From Anncaliia algerae PRA339 (Eukaryota; Microsporidia; Tubulinosematidae): a stretch of 27,981 bases of DNA. The stretch lies in contig KK365170.1 in the NCBI GenBank assembly GCA_000385875.2, forward strand, positions 25,275 through 53,255, in the 5' to 3' direction. The translations under genes and the position numbers were made by a program. The first letter of the stretch is position 1. Each line of letters opens with the position of its first letter. Under the pieces are notes generated by a model. It saw only the letters and a list, made by a program, of their open reading frames with translations, was not told the origin of the DNA and made no database searches. This document shows positions 1 to 8,774 of this stretch, piece by piece.

Positions 1-567
1 TATGTAAGAATATTTTATCATTAAATATCTCATTGGGATAAAATAGCAAAAGATATTTTTAATTTAAATCTATATGATTATATTATTTTTTACCCTCATT
101 TTTTGTTGGTTTTATGATTAAATTTTGATTTAAATAAAAAATTTTATGTCATTGCTCAAAAGCTTAAAATTGCAAATAAATAAAATGAAAAAAAATTATA
201 ATTCATCCTTTAAAATTATACCGGTAGTTAATTATTGGGTAAAATTATCAATTGATCAATGAAAAATATTTTTAAATTTCAATTTTAAAATTTTTTGTAA
301 TAAAATTTTAAAAATAAATATGTATAGAATATTTTATTTGGGTAGAAGAATTGTAAATAGATATATTTATATGAAGGAGAATAAAAATCAGATAAAATTT
401 TATGCTTTTGTTTTTGATTTATGTCTTAAATAATTAGCAAAAAATTACAGAAATTAACTAATTCCTTTTACTTGACATATTATTCAATGTTTATTTTTAT
501 TTTATTTGTGGATTTTAAGGAGAAAAGGGGTAAGCTATAAATATTTAATTCTCTAAGTCTAATACTT
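1..567. other. AT-rich intergenic stretch, no gene seen
   Basis: Very AT-rich DNA with frequent stops in all frames. I found no coding fragment, tRNA-like T-arm or strong repeat. A short G-run (GGGG) lies about 35 bases before the start of the first gene and may belong to its promoter, but nothing else supports that. Confidence 0.6.
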
Positions 568-3168
568 ATGGTACCCGACCAAGAGAAAAACGATGAAAAA
601 GAATTATATTTAGCATTTTGCCCTAAATGCAAATTAAATGAACGTGATCGGAAAAATGGCAAATGTTTGTGTGTGAAAAGAGAAGAAGAAACCATTGCTA
701 AAAATTCAGAAAATAATGCAACAACAAAAAATTCGAATTCAAAAGAAACAGATAATAAACTAACAGTTAATACTTCTGATTTGCAAAAATCCGCAAAAAA
801 TGGGGAACTAAATTCATTAAAAAAGGCTGATAAAACTATGATCAAAGATTTTACAGAAGAAATAGGCTCAGTTTATAAACTATCAAAGATTGACACTACT
901 GGAGATATTTGTTTATCAAGGTCAAATGAATCAACACTGAAAGATGATTCTTTAAAACCAAAAGATTCATCCTTTGAAGATAAACTGAAAAATGCGATTG
1001 AAGAACCTCAAGATGACATAAATTCAGAATTAATAAGTCAAATTGGAGATAAAATCTGTGGACTAGTAGAAAAACAAAATTTAGATGACTCTAAAGGTTA
1101 TGATGTTTTTATTTTTGATAAGGATGGTAATATTGGCACATATGAATTGAGCAGAATAGAAGAAAATGATGAAAAGCCATCAAATCTTCCAGAACAAGTT
1201 TTAAAGGAATTAGGATATAAAAAGGATGATAAACCAGAGAATGCTTACAAAGGAGACAATGTTGAAGTAATATTTGGAAATCCTTTAACAAATCCAGGAA
1301 AAGTTACATGGAAATTTAAATCACAAAGCTATTTTGAAGAGTCATTTGATTTTGATGCTTACGAGAAGGAAAGAAGAAGAGAAATTCTATTAAATTTAGC
1401 AAAAGAGGCTGAAGATAATCCAGAAGAAATGTTTTGTTTGTGTCGAGGGGTAGAATTGACACCTATAAGAGTCCCTGAAATAGAATTACAGCTTTGTGCT
1501 TGTTGCAAAGCAGATGAACAGAAAATAGTTAACAAAGGTAAAAATACAAGCTGCATAATTTGTGATTCAGAATCACAGGAATACAGATGTGGTCATATGC
1601 CAAAAGAAAATATTCCAGTGAATATCCAGTGTGATGATAACAAAATATGCCAAATTTCAGAGAACCCAGAAATAAGAGAGATCAAAGATAAAAACAAAAC
1701 AAATATTTGTCGAAAATGTGGAAGATTGGTTCTAGCAAAGAAAAATATTGGTGAACAAAAAGAACTACATCCTTGCACCTATTGTTTAAAAATAGGAGAT
1801 GACTGTGACGCTATTTGTTGCTACACTGAAGAAGAAAAAAGAATGAAGAAGATTATTTGTGGAGAAGTTTCAAAAATTACTGAAAGTAAAATTTCTTCGA
1901 TCATTAGTAAATCAGAAACATCAAGGATATTACCATTGGAGAATGTTTCAGAAACAAGGGAAAAAAGTAAAACAAAATCTTTAAGTATGAAATTACCCGC
2001 CCAATCTTCAATAATTTCTACTCAAAAAGTAGATAATGACAAAACATTAAAAGAAAAATCTAAAACCAGTGAAAGCTCAAAGGATTTATCAAGGTCTTTA
2101 ACATTAAGTTCCTCTTCAAAAAATGATAGATCAGATACAAATAAGTCATCAAAAGAATTAAGTAAGAAATCATCAAAACACAATACATTCTCTACTATCT
2201 CAGGAACAGGAGTTACGGATAAATCTAAGTCTCCTCAAAAAGAAATAGAGGATTTAAAAAGTAAATCTTCAGGAACAAAAGTATCAACTCCACTTGGTGG
2301 CATAAAATTACCAACACAATCTTCAATACTTTCTACACAGAAAGTAACAAAAGATGAAAGTAAATCAAGCAAAAATGAGATAGAAATAGTTATGTTATCA
2401 AAGGCTTCCTCTGACAAATCAAATATTTCAAAAAAAGAATCAATCATTTCAAAAAAGGACAAAGAGAGTAAATCAGCAATCTTTTCGGGAAGCACAATTA
2501 CTTTTGAAGAAGTTCCTCACAAAGAACTAACAGTGCATAGGAGTATTGAACATAGCCTTTCAAGAATTATTATTGCAGAAGAAGAAAGAATGGAAAATGA
2601 AATGAAATCTACAGGAATTAAAAAAGTATCTGAGCCTGTAAAAATTGTGGGAGAAAAGAGTTCTTTAACAAATAAATCTAAAAAAAATTTAACTACCACA
2701 ACTTCAAAAATATCAGAATCTGAATCCAAGGAAGAAAAAAAAGATTCTAGGTCATCTGATAATTCGACAGCAAAATCAATTAAAACAGTTAAAATTTCTG
2801 TGAAACCAGAAGATATATCTTCTGCAAAAAAGTCATATGCAGAATCTAAAAAATCTATAGCAGAGGAAAGTGCTAAGAAATTAAAGGAAGCTGGAGAAAG
2901 TACATCGGTTAGAATTGAAGGAGAAATAATAAAATCCTTGTTTAATGAAAATGAAATTCCTAAACCCAAGAATCCAATTTATATTACTAATTTCAAAGGT
3001 AGCAAAATCTCTCTTAATCCTGAAGGAAAGGTTGCAAGACTTATTCATTTCTTTGAACAATTGATGGAAAAGAATAGAAAAAAGAGACAGTTAATGAGTA
3101 ATTCTCAAGAAAGATCGGATGGTTCTAAAAGTGATGTTAAGAATTCTAAAATAAGTAAGAAAAAATAA
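568..3168 (+). CDS. Large Ser/Lys-rich protein with Cys clusters, unrecognised
   Basis: I do not recognise this 866-residue protein. The first in-frame ATG (568) is taken as start. What can be seen is a set of paired cysteines that look metal-binding: C18-x2-C21 with C33/C35 at the N-terminus; C290/C292, C310, C312/C313 and C329-x2-C332 with C341-G-H in the middle; and C381-x2-C384 followed by C403-x2-C406, spaced like a four-Cys zinc finger. From about residue 430 to the end the chain is low-complexity, dominated by Ser, Lys, Glu and Thr, with no membrane segment. It contains an internal repeat: a KLP-x-QSS-I-x-STQKV motif near residue 475 and again near 580. No signal peptide is evident. 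The acidic/basic Ser-rich tail suggests a disordered, possibly phosphorylated scaffold, but this is inference. It is probably lineage-specific. Confidence 0.8.
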   Translation: MVPDQEKNDEKELYLAFCPKCKLNERDRKNGKCLCVKREEETIAKNSENNATTKNSNSKETDNKLTVNTSDLQKSAKNGELNSLKKADKTMIKDFTEEIGSVYKLSKIDTTGDICLSRSNESTLKDDSLKPKDSSFEDKLKNAIEEPQDDINSELISQIGDKICGLVEKQNLDDSKGYDVFIFDKDGNIGTYELSRIEENDEKPSNLPEQVLKELGYKKDDKPENAYKGDNVEVIFGNPLTNPGKVTWKFKSQSYFEESFDFDAYEKERRREILLNLAKEAEDNPEEMFCLCRGVELTPIRVPEIELQLCACCKADEQKIVNKGKNTSCIICDSESQEYRCGHMPKENIPVNIQCDDNKICQISENPEIREIKDKNKTNICRKCGRLVLAKKNIGEQKELHPCTYCLKIGDDCDAICCYTEEEKRMKKIICGEVSKITESKISSIISKSETSRILPLENVSETREKSKTKSLSMKLPAQSSIISTQKVDNDKTLKEKSKTSESSKDLSRSLTLSSSSKNDRSDTNKSSKELSKKSSKHNTFSTISGTGVTDKSKSPQKEIEDLKSKSSGTKVSTPLGGIKLPTQSSILSTQKVTKDESKSSKNEIEIVMLSKASSDKSNISKKESIISKKDKESKSAIFSGSTITFEEVPHKELTVHRSIEHSLSRIIIAEEERMENEMKSTGIKKVSEPVKIVGEKSSLTNKSKKNLTTTTSKISESESKEEKKDSRSSDNSTAKSIKTVKISVKPEDISSAKKSYAESKKSIAEESAKKLKEAGESTSVRIEGEIIKSLFNENEIPKPKNPIYITNFKGSKISLNPEGKVARLIHFFEQLMEKNRKKRQLMSNSQERSDGSKSDVKNSKISKKK

Positions 3169-3464
3169 ATAAAAGTATGATTATATGTATTTAACAATTA
3201 ATGAATTAATTTTTAAGAATATTTTTTAAACACTCTTATTCTGTTTTGAATATGTATTTTATTTTTTATTATTTAATTTTGATATAAAATTATAATTTCA
3301 TTTAAAAATTATTATCTAATTTAATTTTTTAAATATATTTTTTAATTTAATTTGTTTAATAACTTTGTTTGTTATTTATAAATATTAATCAATTAAAATA
3401 CTAATTTTAATTTATTAAGGTAAAATTTGAATTAATAATTATTAATTAATTCATTTTGCCCTTA
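3169..3464. other. AT-rich spacer with probable promoter of the SCCPDH-like gene
   Basis: A spacer of about 300 bases, almost entirely A and T. The only non-AT cluster is the CCC directly before the downstream start codon, annotated separately. Confidence 0.5.
3459..3461 (+). promoter_or_regulatory. CCC start-proximal motif of the SCCPDH-like gene
   Basis: CCC occurs three bases before the chosen ATG (3465) in otherwise AT-only DNA. Start-proximal CCC or GGG motifs have been described upstream of genes in several microsporidia. The same motif abuts two other starts here (11325-11327 and 14468-14470). It favours ATG 3465 over an in-frame TTG at 3456. Confidence 0.45.
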
Positions 3465-4589
3465 ATGAGAAAATATGACATTATAGTTTATGGAGCAAGT
3501 GGATTCACTGCAAGTTTCGTTATAGAACATTTGCTACAGAAAGATGTAAGTATTGCATTAGCCGGAAGAGATGAAAAGAAAATAAGGAAGAACTTAAAAG
3601 ATATTTCAAAGGCACAGGACTTGGAAGTATTTGAATGTGAACCAAAGGATGCAGCAATATTTACACACTTAGCAAGATTGATCATTAATTTAGCAGGTCC
3701 ATACATTTTTTCAGGTGAAGAAATAATCAAAGCATGCTTAAAAACAAAGACTCATTACATGGACATAACAGGAGAGACATTTTTTATTGAGAATGTTATA
3801 AAGAATTACTCAAAGGAAGCAGAAAAATACGGGGTAGCATTGATAAACTGCTGTGGATTTGATTCAGTTCCAGCTGACATTGGTGTAGAATATTTAAAAA
3901 ATGCATTACAAAGTAATTGTAAGATAGAAAGTGTTATGATTCTAAAGAAAGCCATCTTAAATTACACCACTTATGAATGTTTGATCCATGGTCTTAAAAA
4001 TGTTAGTACCACAAGGAAATTAAGAAGCAAAGGAGCAAAGAAGGAAAACAAGATTAAGAAGTATTTTTATAATGAAAATACAAAATCATACAATGTAATT
4101 TTCATGGGAACAGATCCTTCAGTTGTCAAGAGAACACAAAATGCTAATAAAAGCAACAATAAATTTACTGCTGAATATTTTGCTTACTTTGATGTTGGTT
4201 CATGGTTTAATTTACAACTTTTTAAGTTTTTCTTCCTTATTCTTCTTTTCCTTTCAAAATTTAACTTTGGTGTTAAACTTTTGTTAAATTATCCCTCATT
4301 CTTTACGTTTGGGATGATTAAAAAGGAAAGACCCAATAAAAGTGATTTGGAGAAGGCATCATTTGAAATTAAATTCTTCGGAGAGAATCAAAATGAAAGA
4401 AAAAACTTAACAATAAGTGGACCTGACCCAGGATACAAAACCACTGCTATTTGCATAACAAACTGTGCAGTTTCTTTACTTCAGTGTCATTCCTTTGAAG
4501 GAGGAGTTTTTACTCCTGCTCAGTTTTTTTATTCTAAAAATTTACATGAAATGTTACAGAAAGATGGAATTGTATTTAAGCTTGAATAA
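3465..4589 (+). CDS. Saccharopine dehydrogenase-like oxidoreductase (SCCPDH family)
   Basis: This 374-residue protein begins with a Rossmann dinucleotide-binding fold: a beta strand then G10-A-S-G13-F-T, followed by an AGR-containing second strand near residue 33. The first 150 residues follow the SCCPDH/trans-acting enoyl reductase pattern (NLAGPY, then a YMDITGE-like stretch, then CCGFDSVPAD). A hydrophobic segment at about residues 249-275 could be a membrane or lipid-droplet hairpin, a known feature of animal SCCPDH. The family usually has about 400-430 residues, so this is slightly compact. The true substrate is unknown for SCCPDH members; despite the name they are not shown to make lysine. 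ATG 3465 is chosen over an upstream TTG because a CCC motif precedes it. The last codons and stop are included in a tandem duplication that continues downstream. Confidence 0.9.
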   Translation: MRKYDIIVYGASGFTASFVIEHLLQKDVSIALAGRDEKKIRKNLKDISKAQDLEVFECEPKDAAIFTHLARLIINLAGPYIFSGEEIIKACLKTKTHYMDITGETFFIENVIKNYSKEAEKYGVALINCCGFDSVPADIGVEYLKNALQSNCKIESVMILKKAILNYTTYECLIHGLKNVSTTRKLRSKGAKKENKIKKYFYNENTKSYNVIFMGTDPSVVKRTQNANKSNNKFTAEYFAYFDVGSWFNLQLFKFFFLILLFLSKFNFGVKLLLNYPSFFTFGMIKKERPNKSDLEKASFEIKFFGENQNERKNLTISGPDPGYKTTAICITNCAVSLLQCHSFEGGVFTPAQFFYSKNLHEMLQKDGIVFKLE

Positions 4590-5042
4590 AAGTCTTTGTT
4601 AAAGAACCTTTAAATTTTAATAAATTATTTTTAAATGCAAAATTAAAAAGAATTTTATCAAAAAAGTTCATTTCTTTAATTTAAAATGAAAAATAAAAAG
4701 ATTTTGTTATAAAAAACATTTTCCATAAATAAATGATTAATTTTTATATTATTTAATAAGTAATATTCATGTTAGAATATGATGTTATAAATAAAGATGG
4801 AATTGTATTTAAGCTTGAATAAAAGTCTTTGTTAAAGAACCTTTAAATTTTAATTATATTTTAATAAATTATTTTTAAATGCAAAATTAAAAAGAATTTT
4901 ATCAAAAAAATTCATTTCTTTAATTTAAAATAAAAAGTAAAAAACTTTTATTATAAAAAACATTTTCCATAAATAAATGATTAATTTTTATATTATTTAA
5001 TAAATAATATTCATGTTAGGAAACGATGTTATAAATAAAGAT
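4561..5042 (+). repeat. Tandem duplication of about 233 bp including the gene 3' end
   Basis: A segment beginning with AAGATGGAATTGTATTTAAG at 4561 recurs at 4794. Copy 1 is 4561-4793 (233 bp). Copy 2 is 4794 to about 5037 (244 bp); the difference is an 11-base insertion in copy 2. The first bases of a third unit (AAGAT) follow at 5038. The copies differ otherwise by only a few substitutions, so the event is recent. The unit carries the final eight codons and stop of the SCCPDH-like gene plus its AT-rich 3' flank. It probably arose by replication slippage or unequal exchange, since both junctions fall at AAGAT. Confidence 0.9.
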
Positions 5043-6163
5043 AGTAGTACAACAAGATTATTAAAGATTTTTGTAAATCTAAATGACAATTGTATTTCTT
5101 TATCTTTTTAATTGCTATGTTAATTTACTAACACTAAGATTAATCCATTGGAATTATAAAAATTATGGCCAAGATATTTTCTTAAAAATAGATAAAATTT
5201 TACAGGATACATAAATTTGTAATTGTAATGTTATTATTCAAGAAAGGTTATTTTTTTGTAACTTTTTTATTAGAAATTAGTAAATTATCTTTTATATATT
5301 ATTCTAAATGATAAAGGAATAATTATGAAATTTCTTTATTTCTAATTTTACAATGAAAATAATAATATATTTAAGTCTATTTAAAAAATTCTCTGGTATA
5401 CTATTGTCATATCTACTTATAAGATGTCTCACGTAGATGGAGAGCACCTTACAGTGTTTGTAAGAAGGATTACTTTAAGAAACTTTATTCAATATCACTA
5501 TGTTAAGAGGTTGTTGCTGGTAGAAGGTCATATCTAGGACTAAACAAACCATTCTTAATAAATAAATATTATTTTCTTTTATTTTTAAATTATAGGGTAT
5601 AATAATTATATTCTAAATTTATTAATTTGTAAAATATTTTATTTTAAAATAAAGAATATTTTAAAGATACAAATTTAAAAGTAGATTAGGTATCTTTAAC
5701 TTTTTTATTTTTGAAATCTAAGTTGGAAAAAAGGCATAATTTATTATCAGATTAAAACACTTTATTAAGAATTGCAGCAATTAATAAAACATAACAGATT
5801 ATATTTAATCAATTAGAGCTTTCTCACTGTATGAAATTATTTATGTTCTTAATTCTTTTTGCCAATTTTTTAATTCTAAAAAATATTTCTCAGGTTCTAT
5901 TCACGTATTGAGCATTTTTTTAATTCATTAACTAAATTAGAAACCATTATATTGTTTCAAGCTCAATAGATTAAACTTTAAAAAATTAATTTTGTTAGAA
6001 AAAAATGAATTTATTATTTATTAAAAGCTTATGTGCAATGTAAAAGAAACTAAAGTTATAAACAAAGGTGAAAAGTTAACAAACTTATTTAAATTGTAAT
6101 ATTTTTATGAAAGTAAAAATGTTTCGTGAATTTAAAATAAAAAATATTTAAAATTGTTTATTT
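5043..6163. other. Intergenic region with one GC-richer island
   Basis: Mostly AT-rich DNA without a convincing gene. A stretch at about 5404-5545 has clearly more G and C than its surroundings and could be a decayed coding segment or an RNA gene. Its longest ATG-started frame on the plus strand has only 38 codons (from 5424), and I recognise no motif in any frame. Confidence 0.5.
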
Positions 6164-7306
6164 ATGTTTCATTTATTATTTTACCTAAATAAATTATTAG
6201 GAGGATTTAGCAATGAACTTAGCACACTTAATGAAAAAAATCCTATTAAAATAAATGAAGAATCAAACATAAAAGAGGAGAAAATAGAGAAATTATTATA
6301 TGAATCATTTATACCCTTAGAATCACTCCTCTTTCTAATAGAAGTAAACAGCTTGAATGATGACTCTACTAAGTATTTGATAGAACATACTGTAATCCCT
6401 ATGAAAAATTACATACTCTCTTATAAAGGAAGCATTCAGGATGCATTAAGAGAATTTGGTGCATTTGGTCCCAAGATTATTGTTAAAGACAAAGGATTAA
6501 AGCTTTCTTTAGAATTAAGAAACAGTTATTTTGAGAGTGATATCTCTCAAATAGCAAAAACATTGTACAAAGTAAAAAATGAAAATGTAAACGTAGGAGA
6601 AATTGATCTTAAGAATTTTAAAGAAAAATACAGGAATTTAGATAACAAATACATTAAAATGGTACTTGCATTGAGAAAAAGTATTGTTGAAAGTGATAAC
6701 TTAGTCTCTGCATTAAAAAGAGAGAGGAAAGAATTTATAAAAAGCTTTGCTGAAAAAAGAGAATTTACGAAGGAAGAAATTTTAGAAATAAAAATTCATC
6801 TAAATTTGGCAGGAAGCATTTTTGCACCCGATTTGCTCCTGAAAATTGTAGGACAAATTATGTTACAAAATAAAATGGAGTTTATTCAAAAGAATGTTTC
6901 TAAAATGATTAAACCAATAGAAGAGCTTTGTGAAATGATCAAACACATGTCAAGAGTCTCTAAAAAAGATGAAATTATAAAATTTCTTAAGGCTTGTTTA
7001 GTAAGAAATGATTGGATATTTAAAGATCTTTTAGATGATGCCTTTAAAGCACGCTCAAGAATTTTAGAATCCTTTTTACTCCCAGAAAAAGAGGAAATTG
7101 TAATAGAAAAGGAAAAGGCTTTAGATAAATATCAGGAAAATGTCATCAAAGAATTAATTAGAAATATTGAGGATCTACCAGAGAATATTTTTGATAAATT
7201 TTTAGTAATCAATGCAGAGATACAAAAAGACTATTTAAATTTATTGATAAGTGGACAGAAACAGGAAGAAGAAAATTTAAAAAAGAAATTTGAAGAATAT
7301 TCATAG
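6164..7306 (+). CDS. Unrecognised helix-rich protein
   Basis: A 380-residue open frame starting at ATG 6164. I do not recognise the family. The first 15 residues are hydrophobic with a lysine near position 9 and could be a weak signal or anchor, or simply a buried helix. The remainder reads as alternating charged and Leu/Ile-rich helices with many Lys and Glu. There is a short GAFGPKI-like turn near residue 105 and a Glu/Lys-rich C-terminus. Cysteines are rare and no catalytic motif is visible. It lies about 285 bases before the adaptor mu gene on the same strand, with no overlap, so co-transcription is not indicated. A role in trafficking or as a structural scaffold is possible but not supported by any motif. 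Codon use and composition match the neighbouring genes. Confidence 0.75.
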   Translation: MFHLLFYLNKLLGGFSNELSTLNEKNPIKINEESNIKEEKIEKLLYESFIPLESLLFLIEVNSLNDDSTKYLIEHTVIPMKNYILSYKGSIQDALREFGAFGPKIIVKDKGLKLSLELRNSYFESDISQIAKTLYKVKNENVNVGEIDLKNFKEKYRNLDNKYIKMVLALRKSIVESDNLVSALKRERKEFIKSFAEKREFTKEEILEIKIHLNLAGSIFAPDLLLKIVGQIMLQNKMEFIQKNVSKMIKPIEELCEMIKHMSRVSKKDEIIKFLKACLVRNDWIFKDLLDDAFKARSRILESFLLPEKEEIVIEKEKALDKYQENVIKELIRNIEDLPENIFDKFLVINAEIQKDYLNLLISGQKQEEENLKKKFEEYS

Positions 7307-7591
7307 TTTTATTTATTCTGTTTAATTATTAAATTATATTATTATTTAAATATTCCTTATTTTATTAAATAATTGATAAATAATATATTTAGTTAAGTTT
7401 AGGTACATTGATATTTATTTGGTTCATTCTTTTTCTAAGGATATAATAAAATATAATTATATTTTAACATATTTAAATTCCATACTTTTCTATAAAAATT
7501 ATTATTTTATTAGAGAGAAAAAAAAATATTAAAAATAAAATCACAAACATTCTGAAACTATTTTAAATTTACTCTGAAATAAACAAATAAT

Positions 7592-8602
7592 ATGATAGAA
7601 GAAATACTTTTACTAAACTCAAAGAATCAAGTAATATTGGGTAAAGGTATTGAAAATGAAATGATTTATCCTCTAGAACAAGTAAAAGAAGAGAAAATTC
7701 TATTAACTAAAAAAATTGATTCTATTGTTTTAGCAATAATATTTGATAAGTTTTCTTTTGATGCAATAGACACGATTAAAAAAATAGCTGATAATTTACC
7801 ACAGTCTTTGGATGAAAAGATTGTTTATAAAAATTATTTTAAATATTTTTTTATTTTTGAGAAATTGAAAGTAAAATTTAATGTAAAAGAGAATAATCAA
7901 ATTGTACCAATAGGAAATATTTTAAAAATAAGAGAAAATGTAATGTTTAAGGAGAAAGAATTTTTTATTGATGTGATAGAAAAAATCAATTGCATCTTAG
8001 ATTTAAATCTAAATGTTTACAAATGTGAAATATATGGAGATATTTCTTATAAAAGTTATGTTGGTAATCCTGTGGAGATGCAGGTGCAGTTTGAAAGTAA
8101 TGAAGCAATTAAATTTCTTGGAAACCCTTGTTTTGCACAGAATGCTGATGAGTCATCTTTTCACCTTAGGATTGGTGATGGAGTAAATAGATTGTGTAGC
8201 TATGTAGTAGATGATGTTAATCCTATTATTTTTATAAAAAAGACAACTGATGGGTATGAATTGCTTCCAAAACATAAATTATTTGATGTGGAAATAAAAA
8301 TACCGGTACATAAAACAGCCTTTAAAGTAGATACAAGTGTATCCATAGGTAATACAAAGTATCAGGATGATTGTGTAATTTGGAATATTCCAAAATTAGA
8401 AGATTTAGGAGCTAAAATATCAGTAAAAATATATTCCTTAGAAAAAGAAGATATTTCTTCAAGTATTCAGGTAAACTTCAAAAATAAGTTCAGTAAATTT
8501 ACACAGCTTAGGATTAAAGGAATAAAAGTAAAGGATATAAAGATTTCTTCTTATGCTAAGCATGTGAGTTATAGTGATAATTATGAAGTAAGAATGGTAT
8601 AA
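7592..8602 (+). CDS. Clathrin-adaptor (AP) complex mu/medium subunit
   Basis: This 336-residue protein matches the two-part layout of AP medium chains. Residues 1 to about 95 fit the longin domain, ending in a YKNYFKYFFIFEKL helix like the family's 'NF-x-IYELLDE' helix. From about residue 121 the mu homology domain begins with EFFIDVIEKIN (family: VFLDVIE), then a strand containing C-E-I-Y-G and S-Y-V-G-N-P, FHLRIGDG near 190, and a C-terminal 'HVSYSDNYEVRM' corresponding to the family's 'WVRYITxSGxYExR' end. AP mu chains usually have about 420 residues, so this is shortened, mainly in the linker and the domain B insert. The subunit would bind Tyr-based sorting signals on Golgi or endosomal cargo. 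The C-terminal signature looks closer to AP-1/AP-2 than to AP-3 or coatomer delta, but the paralogue is not settled. Confidence 0.85.
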   Translation: MIEEILLLNSKNQVILGKGIENEMIYPLEQVKEEKILLTKKIDSIVLAIIFDKFSFDAIDTIKKIADNLPQSLDEKIVYKNYFKYFFIFEKLKVKFNVKENNQIVPIGNILKIRENVMFKEKEFFIDVIEKINCILDLNLNVYKCEIYGDISYKSYVGNPVEMQVQFESNEAIKFLGNPCFAQNADESSFHLRIGDGVNRLCSYVVDDVNPIIFIKKTTDGYELLPKHKLFDVEIKIPVHKTAFKVDTSVSIGNTKYQDDCVIWNIPKLEDLGAKISVKIYSLEKEDISSSIQVNFKNKFSKFTQLRIKGIKVKDIKISSYAKHVSYSDNYEVRMV

Positions 8603-8774
8603 TAAATCATTAGTCATAATTCTATTTAGGTTTATTATTAATAGAATACATTTATTTAATAAATATTAATTATTATTTTAATTTACATTTCTATCCATCG
8701 TAGAGGAGTTAAGAATAAACCAACTTAAAAGATAAAATAAAATTTATTTTGTATTAATTTAATTATTCATTCCT

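Noticed and set aside
2235-2969. Minus-strand frames opposite the first gene
   Set aside because: Compositional mirror of the Ser/Lys-rich coding strand, without motifs.
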